From Larsenimonas salina (GTDB lineage: Bacteria > Pseudomonadota > Gammaproteobacteria > Pseudomonadales > Halomonadaceae), in the NCBI RefSeq assembly GCF_023736155.1, contig NZ_JAMLJJ010000001.1:620001-684000 (forward strand): DNA of 64,000 bases. Direction: 5' to 3'. Below are positions 55,802 through 63,282 of the stretch, in pieces; the first letter of the stretch is position 1, and each line of letters opens with the position of its first letter. The position numbers were made by a program, and so were the translations under genes. The notes below the pieces were generated by a model. The model was given only the letters and a program-made list of their open reading frames with translations, was not told the origin of the DNA and did no database searches.

Positions 55802-55875
55802 GCGGGCGTAGCTCAATGGTAGAGCACTTGGTTCCCAACCAAGGTACGTGGGTTCGATTCCCATCGCCCGCTCCA
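55802..55875 (+). tRNA. tRNA-Gly (anticodon CCC)
   Basis: The cloverleaf folds fully: acceptor GCGGGCG / CGCCCGC, D arm GCTC...GAGC, anticodon stem CTTGG / CCAAG around TTCCCAA (anticodon CCC), T arm TGGG-TTCGATT-CCCA, discriminator T and encoded CCA. It reads GGG. It stands alone, without other tRNAs. tRNA genes often serve as integration sites, but no integrase or repeated 3' end is seen nearby. Confidence 0.97.
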
Positions 55876-55916
55876 GTTCCGCTATCCCCTCCTTCACCTC
55901 TCTTGTTTCATTCAAT

Positions 55917-56225
55917 TCACTCAAACGCCTTAAGTTCAAGCCGCTCATAACACTCGTTCGCCCACTGGTTGGCGTATTGAACCGACGCGGTGTAGCGCGA
56001 CGCACGTGCTGTCTGACGCGGAACCCTGTAGGCCAACCGAACGATGGTCTTTTCAAGCTCGCTCTTAGCGGAGGCAACCACCGTTGACATCGAAAAATCG
56101 GACTGCCGTTTTTCCATGGCTTGAAACGCCATGTCGTACCTGTCCGAACACACCTCGTGCGTGATATCGCCCTTGGCTCCGGGGCTGATCAGCGCCACCA
56201 GGGCCAGCAAGAAAATCCGTTTCAC
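55917..56225 (-). CDS. Small predicted secreted protein
   Basis: 102 residues with an N-terminal signal peptide (MKRIFLLALVALISPGAKG, cleavage near residue 19) and a mature helical part (CSDRYDMAFQAMEKRQSDF, ARASRYTASVQYANQWANECYER). Two cysteines (in HEVC and NEC) could form one disulfide in the periplasm. It begins at GTG behind CAGGAGC. No family recognised. It is convergent with the tRNA gene. Confidence 0.68.
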   Translation of the reverse strand: MKRIFLLALVALISPGAKGDITHEVCSDRYDMAFQAMEKRQSDFSMSTVVASAKSELEKTIVRLAYRVPRQTARASRYTASVQYANQWANECYERLELKAFE

Positions 56226-56420
56226 ATTCGGCTCCTGAGAGCGCCTCTGTCCATAGGGCGCATTAATGGTCTGCCGAGGCCGTTAAACGACCGGGCAGCG
56301 TCTCATTAACTACATCGGCCAATGCTTTGAATTCATGGATCACTTTTGGTCATCATTGATCAAAAAGGCGCAAGAGGCTTTGAGATAGACGACCCCTTGA
56401 ACTGCACCACCGCCGGGCGT

Positions 56421-56906
56421 TCAACCAAGAAGCCGCGCCATGTCTACCGGGGTATATTCAAGCGCCTCGCAGCTTACGTTGATGTATCTCGTATCATTGA
56501 TACTTCGGCCGTGCACATGGCCGTGAATATTGATGTTGCCGCGAAGCTCATCGGGGTGGATCGGTGCGTGCGTTAACCAGGCATTTTTATAATGCTTAAT
56601 CGCGCCGATGCTTTTGCACAAGGGCAGATAGTCGGCAAGCGCCGGCGCCCCTTTTCGCTCGTTGTCGTGATTGCCAAGGATAATGTGCAGAAACCCAATC
56701 CGTGAGGCGATCTCCTCCAGATAACGCATGCCCGGCTGATAGACCACCACATCGCCCAGGACATACAGCGAATCGAACTTACCGCACAGGGAAAGAATTC
56801 GATCAGTAATCACGCGGTCATGCGCTTCGATACTTTCGAACTCGGGTCGATGACGAAGGATATTACCGTGCCCGAAATGAGTATCCGAAATGACATAAAC
56901 TGCCAT
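56421..56906 (-). CDS. Small calcineurin-like phosphoesterase
   Basis: 161 residues. The metallophosphoesterase motifs are complete: ISDTHFGHGNI, VLGDVV, ILGNHDNER, WLTHAPIHP and NIHGHVHGRS. Short proteins of this exact pattern are frequent in phages and mobile regions as well as in chromosomes; the substrate is unknown. Its ribosome site is weak, and it follows a 43-codon ORF by 14 bases, so coupled translation is likely. ATG chosen over a GTG three codons earlier. Confidence 0.85.
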   Translation of the reverse strand: MAVYVISDTHFGHGNILRHRPEFESIEAHDRVITDRILSLCGKFDSLYVLGDVVVYQPGMRYLEEIASRIGFLHIILGNHDNERKGAPALADYLPLCKSIGAIKHYKNAWLTHAPIHPDELRGNINIHGHVHGRSINDTRYINVSCEALEYTPVDMARLLG

Positions 56907-56920
56907 GCAGCGCACTTATT

Positions 56921-57052
56921 TTAAACCGTTTGGAACATGGTCAGGGTAAGTCCACATCCCTGATCCCAAGACTCAAGCACAGCTCGTTCATTAGCCACTT
57001 TTTTAGGATAACCAGCTTGTTCCTGAAGGCGTCTAGCCTGATCTTCATGCAT
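56921..57052 (-). CDS. 43-residue ORF upstream of the phosphoesterase
   Basis: Begins MHEDQARRLQEQAGYPKKVA, continues with NERAVLESWDQGCG and ends with a hydrophobic LTLTMF segment. It is short but has a good ribosome site (GCAGGGAGACA, then ATG) and ends 14 bases before the phosphoesterase start. No relative recognised. A possible promoter is TATAAT with TTCACG 18 bases before it, near 57260-57290 on the minus strand. Leader peptide or genuine small protein are both possible. Confidence 0.5.
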   Translation of the reverse strand: MHEDQARRLQEQAGYPKKVANERAVLESWDQGCGLTLTMFQTV

Positions 57053-57601
57053 TGTCTCCCTGCTTATTCGTATACTCAAAATCAGTGGCGTTCATGATGA
57101 CCGACATCGACCTACCCTCGTCCGTGAAAGTAGCGGCAATTATCGAAGCTTTTCGTGGTTAACGCTCACGATTTATACGGAGTTGCTCAAAATAGGGTGC
57201 AAGAAGAAGTTAACGTGCAATCAGGCAATTATTAAATGACGTACGGATCAACTCTGAGCCTGACTTATTATAAGTATCAAGCATCAACTCCGTGAATTAG
57301 GGACCTGATGAACTGATGGGAGCGCAAAAGCCGCTGTCGTTTCCCTGACCTCAAACGACTCCACATAACCAACAACGAAACTCACCTTTACCGGGCTGTA
57401 TCGTCATAAACCAGGTTATCCAGCCAACTGACATTGGTCTTGGCCGCCCGTGCGTGCACCCAATGCACAAGGCGTTCTTGGGCAAATCCTGGGTTACGAT
57501 CGTCACGGCTCCGACAAGCGAACCGGCCTCGGTCGGTACCGCCCTGCATGACGTTTGCCCCTTCGCCAGCCTGGCGCGTTCTTCGATGACGCTTTCTTGG
57601 G
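57053..57601. other. Stretch without a supported gene
   Basis: About 550 bases. The first 300 are AT-rich and include the palindrome ACTTATAATAAGT (near 57268). The rest is GC-rich like the genes. Several short frames on both strands look protein-like in part, for example a minus-strand frame ending in WLDNLVYDDTAR near 57395-57550, but none has start, length and support together. It may be a decayed gene; no family could be named. Confidence 0.4.
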
Positions 57602-57637
57602 CGGAAAAAAGCCCGACACCTGGGTGCCGGGCTTTTT
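57602..57637. terminator. Terminator after the PRISE-type reductase
   Basis: AAAAAAGCCCG...CGGGCTTTTTT with an inner CACC / GGTG pairing and one mismatch. Flanking A and T runs allow both directions; it lies just after the minus-strand stop. Confidence 0.9.
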
Positions 57638-57651
57638 TAAACAATAACGCC

Positions 57652-58707
57652 TCAGGGAATGATGCGCTCGGCCCGAAGGCGGTCGAACAGATCGCAAAAG
57701 GCGCTGCGGGTATTGCAAAAGTAGTGAAACCCGAATTCACGAGACTTGGTCATGTCGTTGACACACTCCTGATCGCGCCCCAGATCGGCATCGGTGTGCC
57801 ACCAGGACACCAGCTTGTCGATGTCCGGCTCGACCAGACCGTGCGTCTTCGCCAGGTCACGCCATACGGAATCCATACCCTCCATCTGGGCATCCAGCGT
57901 CTTGAACGCCTCGGGGTCATCGATTACCTCAAGCCCAAAGTACTCGCCGAGCTCACACCACAGACGACGCCAGCGGAAGACATCGCCATTGACCACGTTG
58001 AACGCCTGATTCCACGCGCCCGGCGTCGTGGAAGCCCACTCCATCTGACGCGCCAATACCAAGGCATCGGTCATGTCCGTCAGCGCATTCCACTGGATCT
58101 CTGACCCAGGGAACACGAACGGCTGCCCGGTTTCTTTACAGATCGAGGCGTACACGGCAAGCGTGGTGCCCATGTTCATGGCGTTGCCGAGCGCGTGGCC
58201 AATGACCGTATGGGGACGATGCACATTCCAGGCAAACCCATGCTTCTCTGCCGCCTCGAACAGAACGTCTTCGAGTTCGTAATAGAAATTGGCGCCCGGA
58301 ACCCGAGGTTCGGACTCACGAAACGGTGTTTCAGTGCGACCGCTGCCATAAGCTTCGAACGAGCCGAGATACTGTTTGGTCCCGGTGACCAACGAGGCAT
58401 GCTCGAGGTTTGAGCACTCAAGTGCGTTGAAGAGATTGCGCATCATGGCGCCGTTGGCCTTGACGTTTTCGTCCTCGGTGTCGCGCCGAATCCAGGTGCA
58501 GTAGAACAGGCGGCTGATTTGAAGCCCTGAAAGCGCCTCGTCGAGCGAGTCCGGCGACAATAGGTCAGCTTCGACCGGAATGACGCCGCTTTGCTCGGTG
58601 GCCCGTCGAGACAGGCCATAGACCGTCCAGCCGCTGGCGATAAGATACGCTGCCAGATTGTTGCCGGTAATACCGGTCGCGCCTGCAATGAGTGCCGTTT
58701 TCGTCAC
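57652..58707 (-). CDS. PRISE-type SDR reductase (progesterone 5-beta-reductase/iridoid synthase-like)
   Basis: 351-residue extended/atypical SDR. Cofactor motif ALIAGATGITGNNLA at the start, VTGTKQYLGSFEAYG, the hallmark NFYYELEDVLFEA with Tyr in place of the usual YxxxK, and HRPHTVIGHALGNAMNMG. The family reduces activated C=C bonds with NADPH; the bacterial substrate is unknown. The GTG start is chosen because AAAGGAGAGGG lies seven bases before it, while ATGs a few codons upstream lie before that site. Divergent from a LysR regulator. Confidence 0.88.
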   Translation of the reverse strand: MTKTALIAGATGITGNNLAAYLIASGWTVYGLSRRATEQSGVIPVEADLLSPDSLDEALSGLQISRLFYCTWIRRDTEDENVKANGAMMRNLFNALECSNLEHASLVTGTKQYLGSFEAYGSGRTETPFRESEPRVPGANFYYELEDVLFEAAEKHGFAWNVHRPHTVIGHALGNAMNMGTTLAVYASICKETGQPFVFPGSEIQWNALTDMTDALVLARQMEWASTTPGAWNQAFNVVNGDVFRWRRLWCELGEYFGLEVIDDPEAFKTLDAQMEGMDSVWRDLAKTHGLVEPDIDKLVSWWHTDADLGRDQECVNDMTKSREFGFHYFCNTRSAFCDLFDRLRAERIIP

Positions 58708-58778
58708 GATGCCCTCTCCTTTCATGTTCATCCTGCCCGGCCGGTGCCGAGCGCATGGACAAAGCCTAGGGGCAGATG

Positions 58779-58828
58779 ATTGTTGCTACAATCGATAACT
58801 TTTCAAAACTTTATTGCGATAAACGCAA
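58779..58828. promoter_or_regulatory. Two dyads in the divergent reductase/LysR region
   Basis: ATTGT-TGCT-ACAAT (58779-58792) and TTGCG-ATAAA-CGCAA (58814-58828), both perfect. The first resembles a LysR-type box. The second lies 20 bases before the regulator start, so it could serve autoregulation. Confidence 0.6.
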
Positions 58829-58847
58829 CTTCAAGGAAATCAGTATC

Positions 58848-59777
58848 ATGGACATGAACGCCCTTCGGACGTTTGAGCGCGTGGCCGCCACCGGCAGCTT
58901 TACCGCCGCCGCGCGCCATTTTCGACGGTCGGTCTCGTCGATCTCGCGCCAGATTCAAGGGTTGGAAGAGGCCCTGGGCCAGCCGCTTTTCTATCGCCAT
59001 ACCCGCGCCGTCACACTGACCGAAGCCGGCAGACGCTACTACGAAGACGTTCGAAAAGTGCTCGAACAGCTGGATCTGGCTACCGACGCGCTGCAGCATC
59101 CCGCCGAGCACCCAAGTGGCACACTGCGCATCAATGCACCGGTCGCCTTTGGCCAGCATCAGGTCATCCCCTTACTGAATCAGTTTCAACGCCGATTCCC
59201 CGGGGTGACTGCCGATCTTCACTTGAGTGACACCGTGGTCGACCCGATCAAGGAAGGCCATGATCTGACCTTTCGCGTCGGCCATCTGACCGATTCCTCC
59301 CTGATCGCCCGACCGATTGCGCCAATGAATTACGTGGTCGCGGGCGCCCCCGACTACCTGGAACGCCGCGGCGTACCGACCACGCTTGAGATGCTCAAGC
59401 ACCACGACTGCCTCGTTTATCAGGGGGAACTCGGCCGCCAGCGCTGGCATTTTCAGCAAGGCGAGGCCAAGGAGGTGGCCCTTGATGTCTCGGGGCCACT
59501 GATCAGTAACGACGCAAGCAGCCTCTTGAACGCAGCACTTCTGGGTCAAGGGCTCGTCATCTTCCCGACCTGGGTGATCAGTGACGCACTCAAGCAAAAG
59601 CGCCTGATTCCGGTACTCCGGCAGTGGCGCTGCGAGGTCATGCCGGGCCGGCGTCAGCTGTATGTGCTCACCTCGCAGCGGCGTCTCACCATGCCCAAGG
59701 TCCGTAGTTTCATGGAGTACCTCTTCGACGCACTCGCGCCGACACCGCCCTGGGACAGGTGGGAGGAGACGCTCTAG
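58848..59777 (+). CDS. LysR-family regulator next to the PRISE reductase
   Basis: 309 residues, standard LTTR of the DsdC/CrgA-like group: helix-turn-helix MNALRTFERVAATGSFTAAA, ARHFRRSVSSISRQIQGLEE, then an effector domain (SGTLRINAPVAFGQ, LTFRVGHLTDSSLIARPI). It has no cysteine pair typical of oxidative sensors. The ATG follows CAAGGAAA. Probably controls the divergent reductase and itself; effector unknown. Confidence 0.9.
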   Translation: MDMNALRTFERVAATGSFTAAARHFRRSVSSISRQIQGLEEALGQPLFYRHTRAVTLTEAGRRYYEDVRKVLEQLDLATDALQHPAEHPSGTLRINAPVAFGQHQVIPLLNQFQRRFPGVTADLHLSDTVVDPIKEGHDLTFRVGHLTDSSLIARPIAPMNYVVAGAPDYLERRGVPTTLEMLKHHDCLVYQGELGRQRWHFQQGEAKEVALDVSGPLISNDASSLLNAALLGQGLVIFPTWVISDALKQKRLIPVLRQWRCEVMPGRRQLYVLTSQRRLTMPKVRSFMEYLFDALAPTPPWDRWEETL

Positions 59778-60213
59778 TTTTCCCAAGCGCCCTGCGTCAG
59801 CAACCGATGCTCATGACACTACCCACATCGTGCAAGACCCAAGTGGCCGGGTTACCTAGTACCGCTGTCATGACGTGCTCAAGCCGCGGCGGCTTGATGG
59901 CTGGCGTGCTTTGCGCAAGCACCGTTTATTACGCGCTGTCGCTTTTTTGCTGAACCCTTACCCGACGAAAAAAAGATTAACGATCAGTACGTTGAGCGCA
60001 AAAACTCGCTGCACCCATGCTTTTTAAACCAAACTTTCCTATACTTGCCCGCTTCGCAGGAAGCGCAGACACGGGCACCGCCAAGCCCTGGCCCACCGGA
60101 TACGGCTTGAGCTGCCCGAGGTCTAAACGAACGGTTCCCCTCCCCCTACTCAACGATGAATAAGGCACGTTTTGTTTGAGTTGAGACGAAAAATCACAGA
60201 AGGATCTTCGGCA
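59778..60213. other. Intergenic region before the GvpU-like gene
   Basis: 436 bases without a supported gene. It holds a compact hairpin TCAAGCCG-CGG-CGGCTTGA (59879-59897) without T-run, which may still end the LysR transcript, and TATACT near 60041-60048 as a possible -10 for the downstream gene. Confidence 0.5.
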
Positions 60214-60627
60214 GTGAGACCGTTGGACAACGATGCTTTTCTTGAAACCCTCATCGATTTTGCCGAAGGCGGGTCGGACGTCGATATAACGCTGCACGTC
60301 AATGGCGCCCTGATCAGCGGCCAGCTCGTTTCACAGCAGCACTATTTCGAGCTCGGCCTTGAAACGCTGCCTGAAACCTTGAACCTTCCCCAGAAGCACG
60401 AGCCGGTCAGTGACATCAGCGAGCTGTCCCAGGCCGTTCACGAAGGCCAGGACATCACCAACGACGTGATCGAGGACGGCGAGTTCGCCTACCTCTGCCT
60501 TCACTTGAAAAATGCGATGATGACTACCGGGCCGAACCAGCAGATCAAGCTCGGCGGTGAACGCGGACTGTGGCGCGGCCGGGTCAGCGCCGTCGATGGC
60601 TTTGCGCTCGGGCTTGTGGACCACTGA
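60214..60627 (+). CDS. GvpU-like protein without gas vesicle cluster
   Basis: 137 residues from a GTG (60214) with AGAAGGA upstream. The pattern ETLIDFAEGGSDVDITLHVN, GALISGQLVS..HYFEL, FAYLCLHLKNAMM and the Gly/Trp-rich end GERGLWRGRVSAVDGFALGL matches the gas-vesicle accessory protein GvpU and its relatives. No gvpA or other gvp gene lies in the window, so this copy probably has another, unknown role. An in-frame TTG at 60172 could add 14 residues. Confidence 0.72.
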   Translation: MRPLDNDAFLETLIDFAEGGSDVDITLHVNGALISGQLVSQQHYFELGLETLPETLNLPQKHEPVSDISELSQAVHEGQDITNDVIEDGEFAYLCLHLKNAMMTTGPNQQIKLGGERGLWRGRVSAVDGFALGLVDH

Positions 60628-60770
60628 GGTACTCGCAGGCATCGACTTGCGCTGCCGGTAAGTGCCTCACACAATGACGGTTCCTGTTCAGGCGATGCGT
60701 ACCGACGCGTCATCACGACAAGAGCAGCGCGTTTCCCCTGTTTCGGCCTCGAATCACAAGGAGTAAGTAC

Positions 60771-61583
60771 GTGGAGTCTACAACCATCGATTACTGGCTG
60801 ACGGACATGGACGGTGTACTCGTCCATGAAAACAAGGCCATCCCCGGCGCGGCGGACCTCATCGCCCAATGGCGCGATCAGCAAAAGCCGTTTCTGGTGC
60901 TGACCAACAACTCGATCTACACCCCGAGAGACCTGAGCGCCCGCCTGTCACGAAGCGGCATCGAGGTGCCTGAGGATCAGATCTGGACCTCGGCACTGGC
61001 CACTGCCACGTTCCTTAGGGATCAGGCGCCGGGCGGGTCGGCGTTCGTGATTGGCGAGGCCGGCATCACCACCGCCATGCACGAGGCAGGTTTCGTGATG
61101 ACCGACGTGGAACCGGATTTCGTCGTACTGGGTGAAACCCGCACCTATTCGTTCGAAGCGATTACTCGCGCCATTCGCTTGATTAATGCAGGCGCCCGGT
61201 TCATCGCCACCAACCCCGATGTCACAAGCCCCAGTACCGAAGGCCCCCTGCCGGCCACCGGCGCGGTCGCGGCCATGATCACCGCCGCTACCAATCGCCA
61301 GCCCTACGTCATCGGCAAACCCAACCCGATGATGTTTCGCTCGGCCATGAACAAACTCGGCGCCCACTCCAAGCGCACCGCCATGATCGGTGACCGAATG
61401 GACACCGACGTAGTCGCAGGCATCGAGGCGGGTCTCCACACGATTCTGGTCATGACCGGCATCGCCGATAAAAACGAGATTGCGCGCTACCCGTTCCAGC
61501 CCAAGCAGATCCTGGAGTCCGTCGCGGATCTGATCGACAAGGGCGCAAGCAACGCCTCGTCATCCAAGAAAAAAGGCAGCTAA
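60771..61583 (+). CDS. HAD-IIA (NagD-type) phosphatase
   Basis: 270 residues. HAD motifs: DMDGVLV (nucleophile Asp12, Asp14), motif II LTNNS (Thr), the lysine in VIGKPNPMMF, and MIGDRMDTDVVAG with the metal aspartates. Cap type IIA as in NagD, which dephosphorylates nucleotides and sugar phosphates in vitro. The C-terminus ends in a Ser/Lys tail (SNASSSKKKGS). GTG start behind AAGGAG. Convergent with bluB, four bases apart. Confidence 0.9.
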   Translation: MESTTIDYWLTDMDGVLVHENKAIPGAADLIAQWRDQQKPFLVLTNNSIYTPRDLSARLSRSGIEVPEDQIWTSALATATFLRDQAPGGSAFVIGEAGITTAMHEAGFVMTDVEPDFVVLGETRTYSFEAITRAIRLINAGARFIATNPDVTSPSTEGPLPATGAVAAMITAATNRQPYVIGKPNPMMFRSAMNKLGAHSKRTAMIGDRMDTDVVAGIEAGLHTILVMTGIADKNEIARYPFQPKQILESVADLIDKGASNASSSKKKGS

Positions 61584-61587
61584 CGTC

Positions 61588-62247
61588 TCAGGCATCGGCC
61601 TCGGGCCATCGATCCTCGCCGATCAATGACTCGAGGGCCCGACGCCGATCCCAATCGCACTGCTCGAGCATCGGCGCGGAGTAGAACGCCTCGACGTGGC
61701 CGATGCACAGCACCGCAATCACCCGGCTGCCCGAAGGCGCCTCGATCAGCGCCCCGACCTTGTCCGGATCAAACAGCGACACCCACCCAAGCCCGAGCCC
61801 TTCGGCACGTGCGGCGAGCCACATGTTCTGAATCGCGCAGCTGGCAGACGCCAGATCCATGTCCGGCATGGTCCGCCGACCAAACACATAGGCTTCGCGG
61901 TGATCCGTCAACGCCATGACCCAAAGCTCGGGGCATTCGCGAATGCCCTCGACCTTGAGCGCCATGAATTCGCGCCCGCGCGCACCAAGGGCATCCGCTG
62001 TTGCCAGGCGCTCCTCCTCGACAAGCTCGGCCAAGCGGGCACGCCGCTCGGGCGCGCCGATTCGGACAAACCGCCAGGGCTGCATGTAGCCCACACTCGG
62101 CGCGTGGTGGGCGGCCTCCAAAAGGCGCTTCATGGTAGCCTCATCCACCGGGTCCGATAGAAAATGACGCATGTCGCGGCGCTCAAAAATGGCGCGATAG
62201 ACCGCGTCGCGGTCAGTGGCGGAAAAGGCGTTTTTGGAAGCCGTCAT
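61588..62247 (-). CDS. bluB: 5,6-Dimethylbenzimidazole synthase
   Basis: 219-residue flavin-destroying enzyme of the nitroreductase fold that makes the lower ligand of cobalamin from FMN with oxygen. Diagnostic blocks: AIFERRDMRHF, HHAPSVGYMQPWRFV, GRRTMPDMDLASASCAIQNMW and GWVSLFDPDKV. It lies six bases after cobD, completing a small corrinoid operon. Confidence 0.95.
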   Translation of the reverse strand: MTASKNAFSATDRDAVYRAIFERRDMRHFLSDPVDEATMKRLLEAAHHAPSVGYMQPWRFVRIGAPERRARLAELVEEERLATADALGARGREFMALKVEGIRECPELWVMALTDHREAYVFGRRTMPDMDLASASCAIQNMWLAARAEGLGLGWVSLFDPDKVGALIEAPSGSRVIAVLCIGHVEAFYSAPMLEQCDWDRRRALESLIGEDRWPEADA

Positions 62248-62253
62248 GAGAAG

Positions 62254-63282
62254 TCATGCCTTTGCAAGTCGTGAACCAAGAAGGCCAAGCGCATCTTCAT
62301 GCGCGCGCCCGATGCGAAGCAGCGCCCGTGACTCGTCAATCGGCCAGAGCCGCGTCCAGAGGTGCTGGTCGGCAAGCCGAGCCTGCCACGTGTTCGCCTG
62401 CGTGGCGGTCATGTCATACGCGGTAAAAAGCGGCGTGGAATACATCGCCTGTGTGTCCTGGCCGAGCAAGTCTTGCCAGAGTTGGTCCTGTTCACGCTGC
62501 CACCGGGCAAGCGTTTGACGCATCACGCTCACCCACCGAGTGTCCCCGAGTGCTTGTGTGCCCGCCTTGATAGCGGCGGTGGACACCGCCCACGGGCCGC
62601 GCCTCGCGCGAAGCGATGACAGCGACTCATCTGTACCGAGCACGAACCCGAGCCGAACCCCGGCCAGACCAAAGAACTTGCCGAACGAGCGCAGCGTAAT
62701 GAGGCCTGAGTGATGTGGGGCCAAATACGCCTCGTCTTCGTAAGGGTCGATAAACGCCTGGTCGACGATCACGGCGCCACCGCGGCTACGGGCCAGATCG
62801 CCAAGACGGATGAGCGTTGCGCGTGCGTAGGTGCGCCCGGTCGGGTTATTGGGTGAGATAACAATGATCAGTGACGCGGATGAGCGGTCAAACGCCTCGA
62901 GCAGCGCCTGATCGGACAGCCAGCCGTCGTAGCGCTCGACCGTAGTGCCCTGCTTTAAAAACGCCGCCTCGTGCTCCTGATACCCCGGAAACGGTGCCAG
63001 CACAGGAACGCCCCGAAACCTAGACGCCAGCGCCTCGATCGCCCACTGGCTTCCGGGCACCGCAAGGCACGCCATCGAGTCAACGCCGTAATGGACACTC
63101 GCGCACCGCTCGAGCCGTTCGGGCGATTCAGGCAGTGCCGCAAGGCACGCCGCCGTCAGCGGTGTGATCGGATACGAGCTTGGGTTGATGCCGGTCGATA
63201 GATCGAGCCACTGAGTGCGCGCCCCGCCAAAGCGAGCGATGGCCTGATCGAGGTTGCCGCCGTGAACCACCGGTGCACTCAC
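62254..63282 (-). CDS. cobD: Threonine-phosphate decarboxylase (CobD/CobC type)
   Basis: 342-residue PLP enzyme of the aminotransferase I fold that makes (R)-1-amino-2-propanol phosphate for the nucleotide-loop arm. Features: [13 protein letters not shown] at the start, [30 protein letters not shown] and the PLP lysine in [14 protein letters not shown]. The GTG start overlaps the cbiB stop (GTGA). The same protein is CobC in Pseudomonas nomenclature. A longer frame inside cbiB is a shadow. Confidence 0.93.
   Translation of the reverse strand: MSAPVVHGGNLDQAIARFGGARTQWLDLSTGINPSSYPITPLTAACLAALPESPERLERCASVHYGVDSMACLAVPGSQWAIEALASRFRGVPVLAPFPGYQEHEAAFLKQGTTVERYDGWLSDQALLEAFDRSSASLIIVISPNNPTGRTYARATLIRLGDLARSRGGAVIVDQAFIDPYEDEAYLAPHHSGLITLRSFGKFFGLAGVRLGFVLGTDESLSSLRARRGPWAVSTAAIKAGTQALGDTRWVSVMRQTLARWQREQDQLWQDLLGQDTQAMYSTPLFTAYDMTATQANTWQARLADQHLWTRLWPIDESRALLRIGRAHEDALGLLGSRLAKA

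Noticed and set aside
55802-55875. tRNA-Gly as an active island attachment site
   Set aside because: No integrase follows it and no second copy of its 3' end was noticed in the window, so only a weak hint remains.
57351-57740. Minus-strand frame of 129 codons running through the terminator and into the PRISE gene end
   Set aside because: It crosses a strong terminator and the 3' end of a real gene on the same strand in another frame. A stretch like VGAVTIVTQD briefly suggested a sirtuin remnant, but the conserved residues that should follow are missing.
59759-59953. Small plus-strand frame after the LysR gene
   Set aside because: It starts inside the LysR gene, has no independent ribosome site, and reads as non-specific composition.
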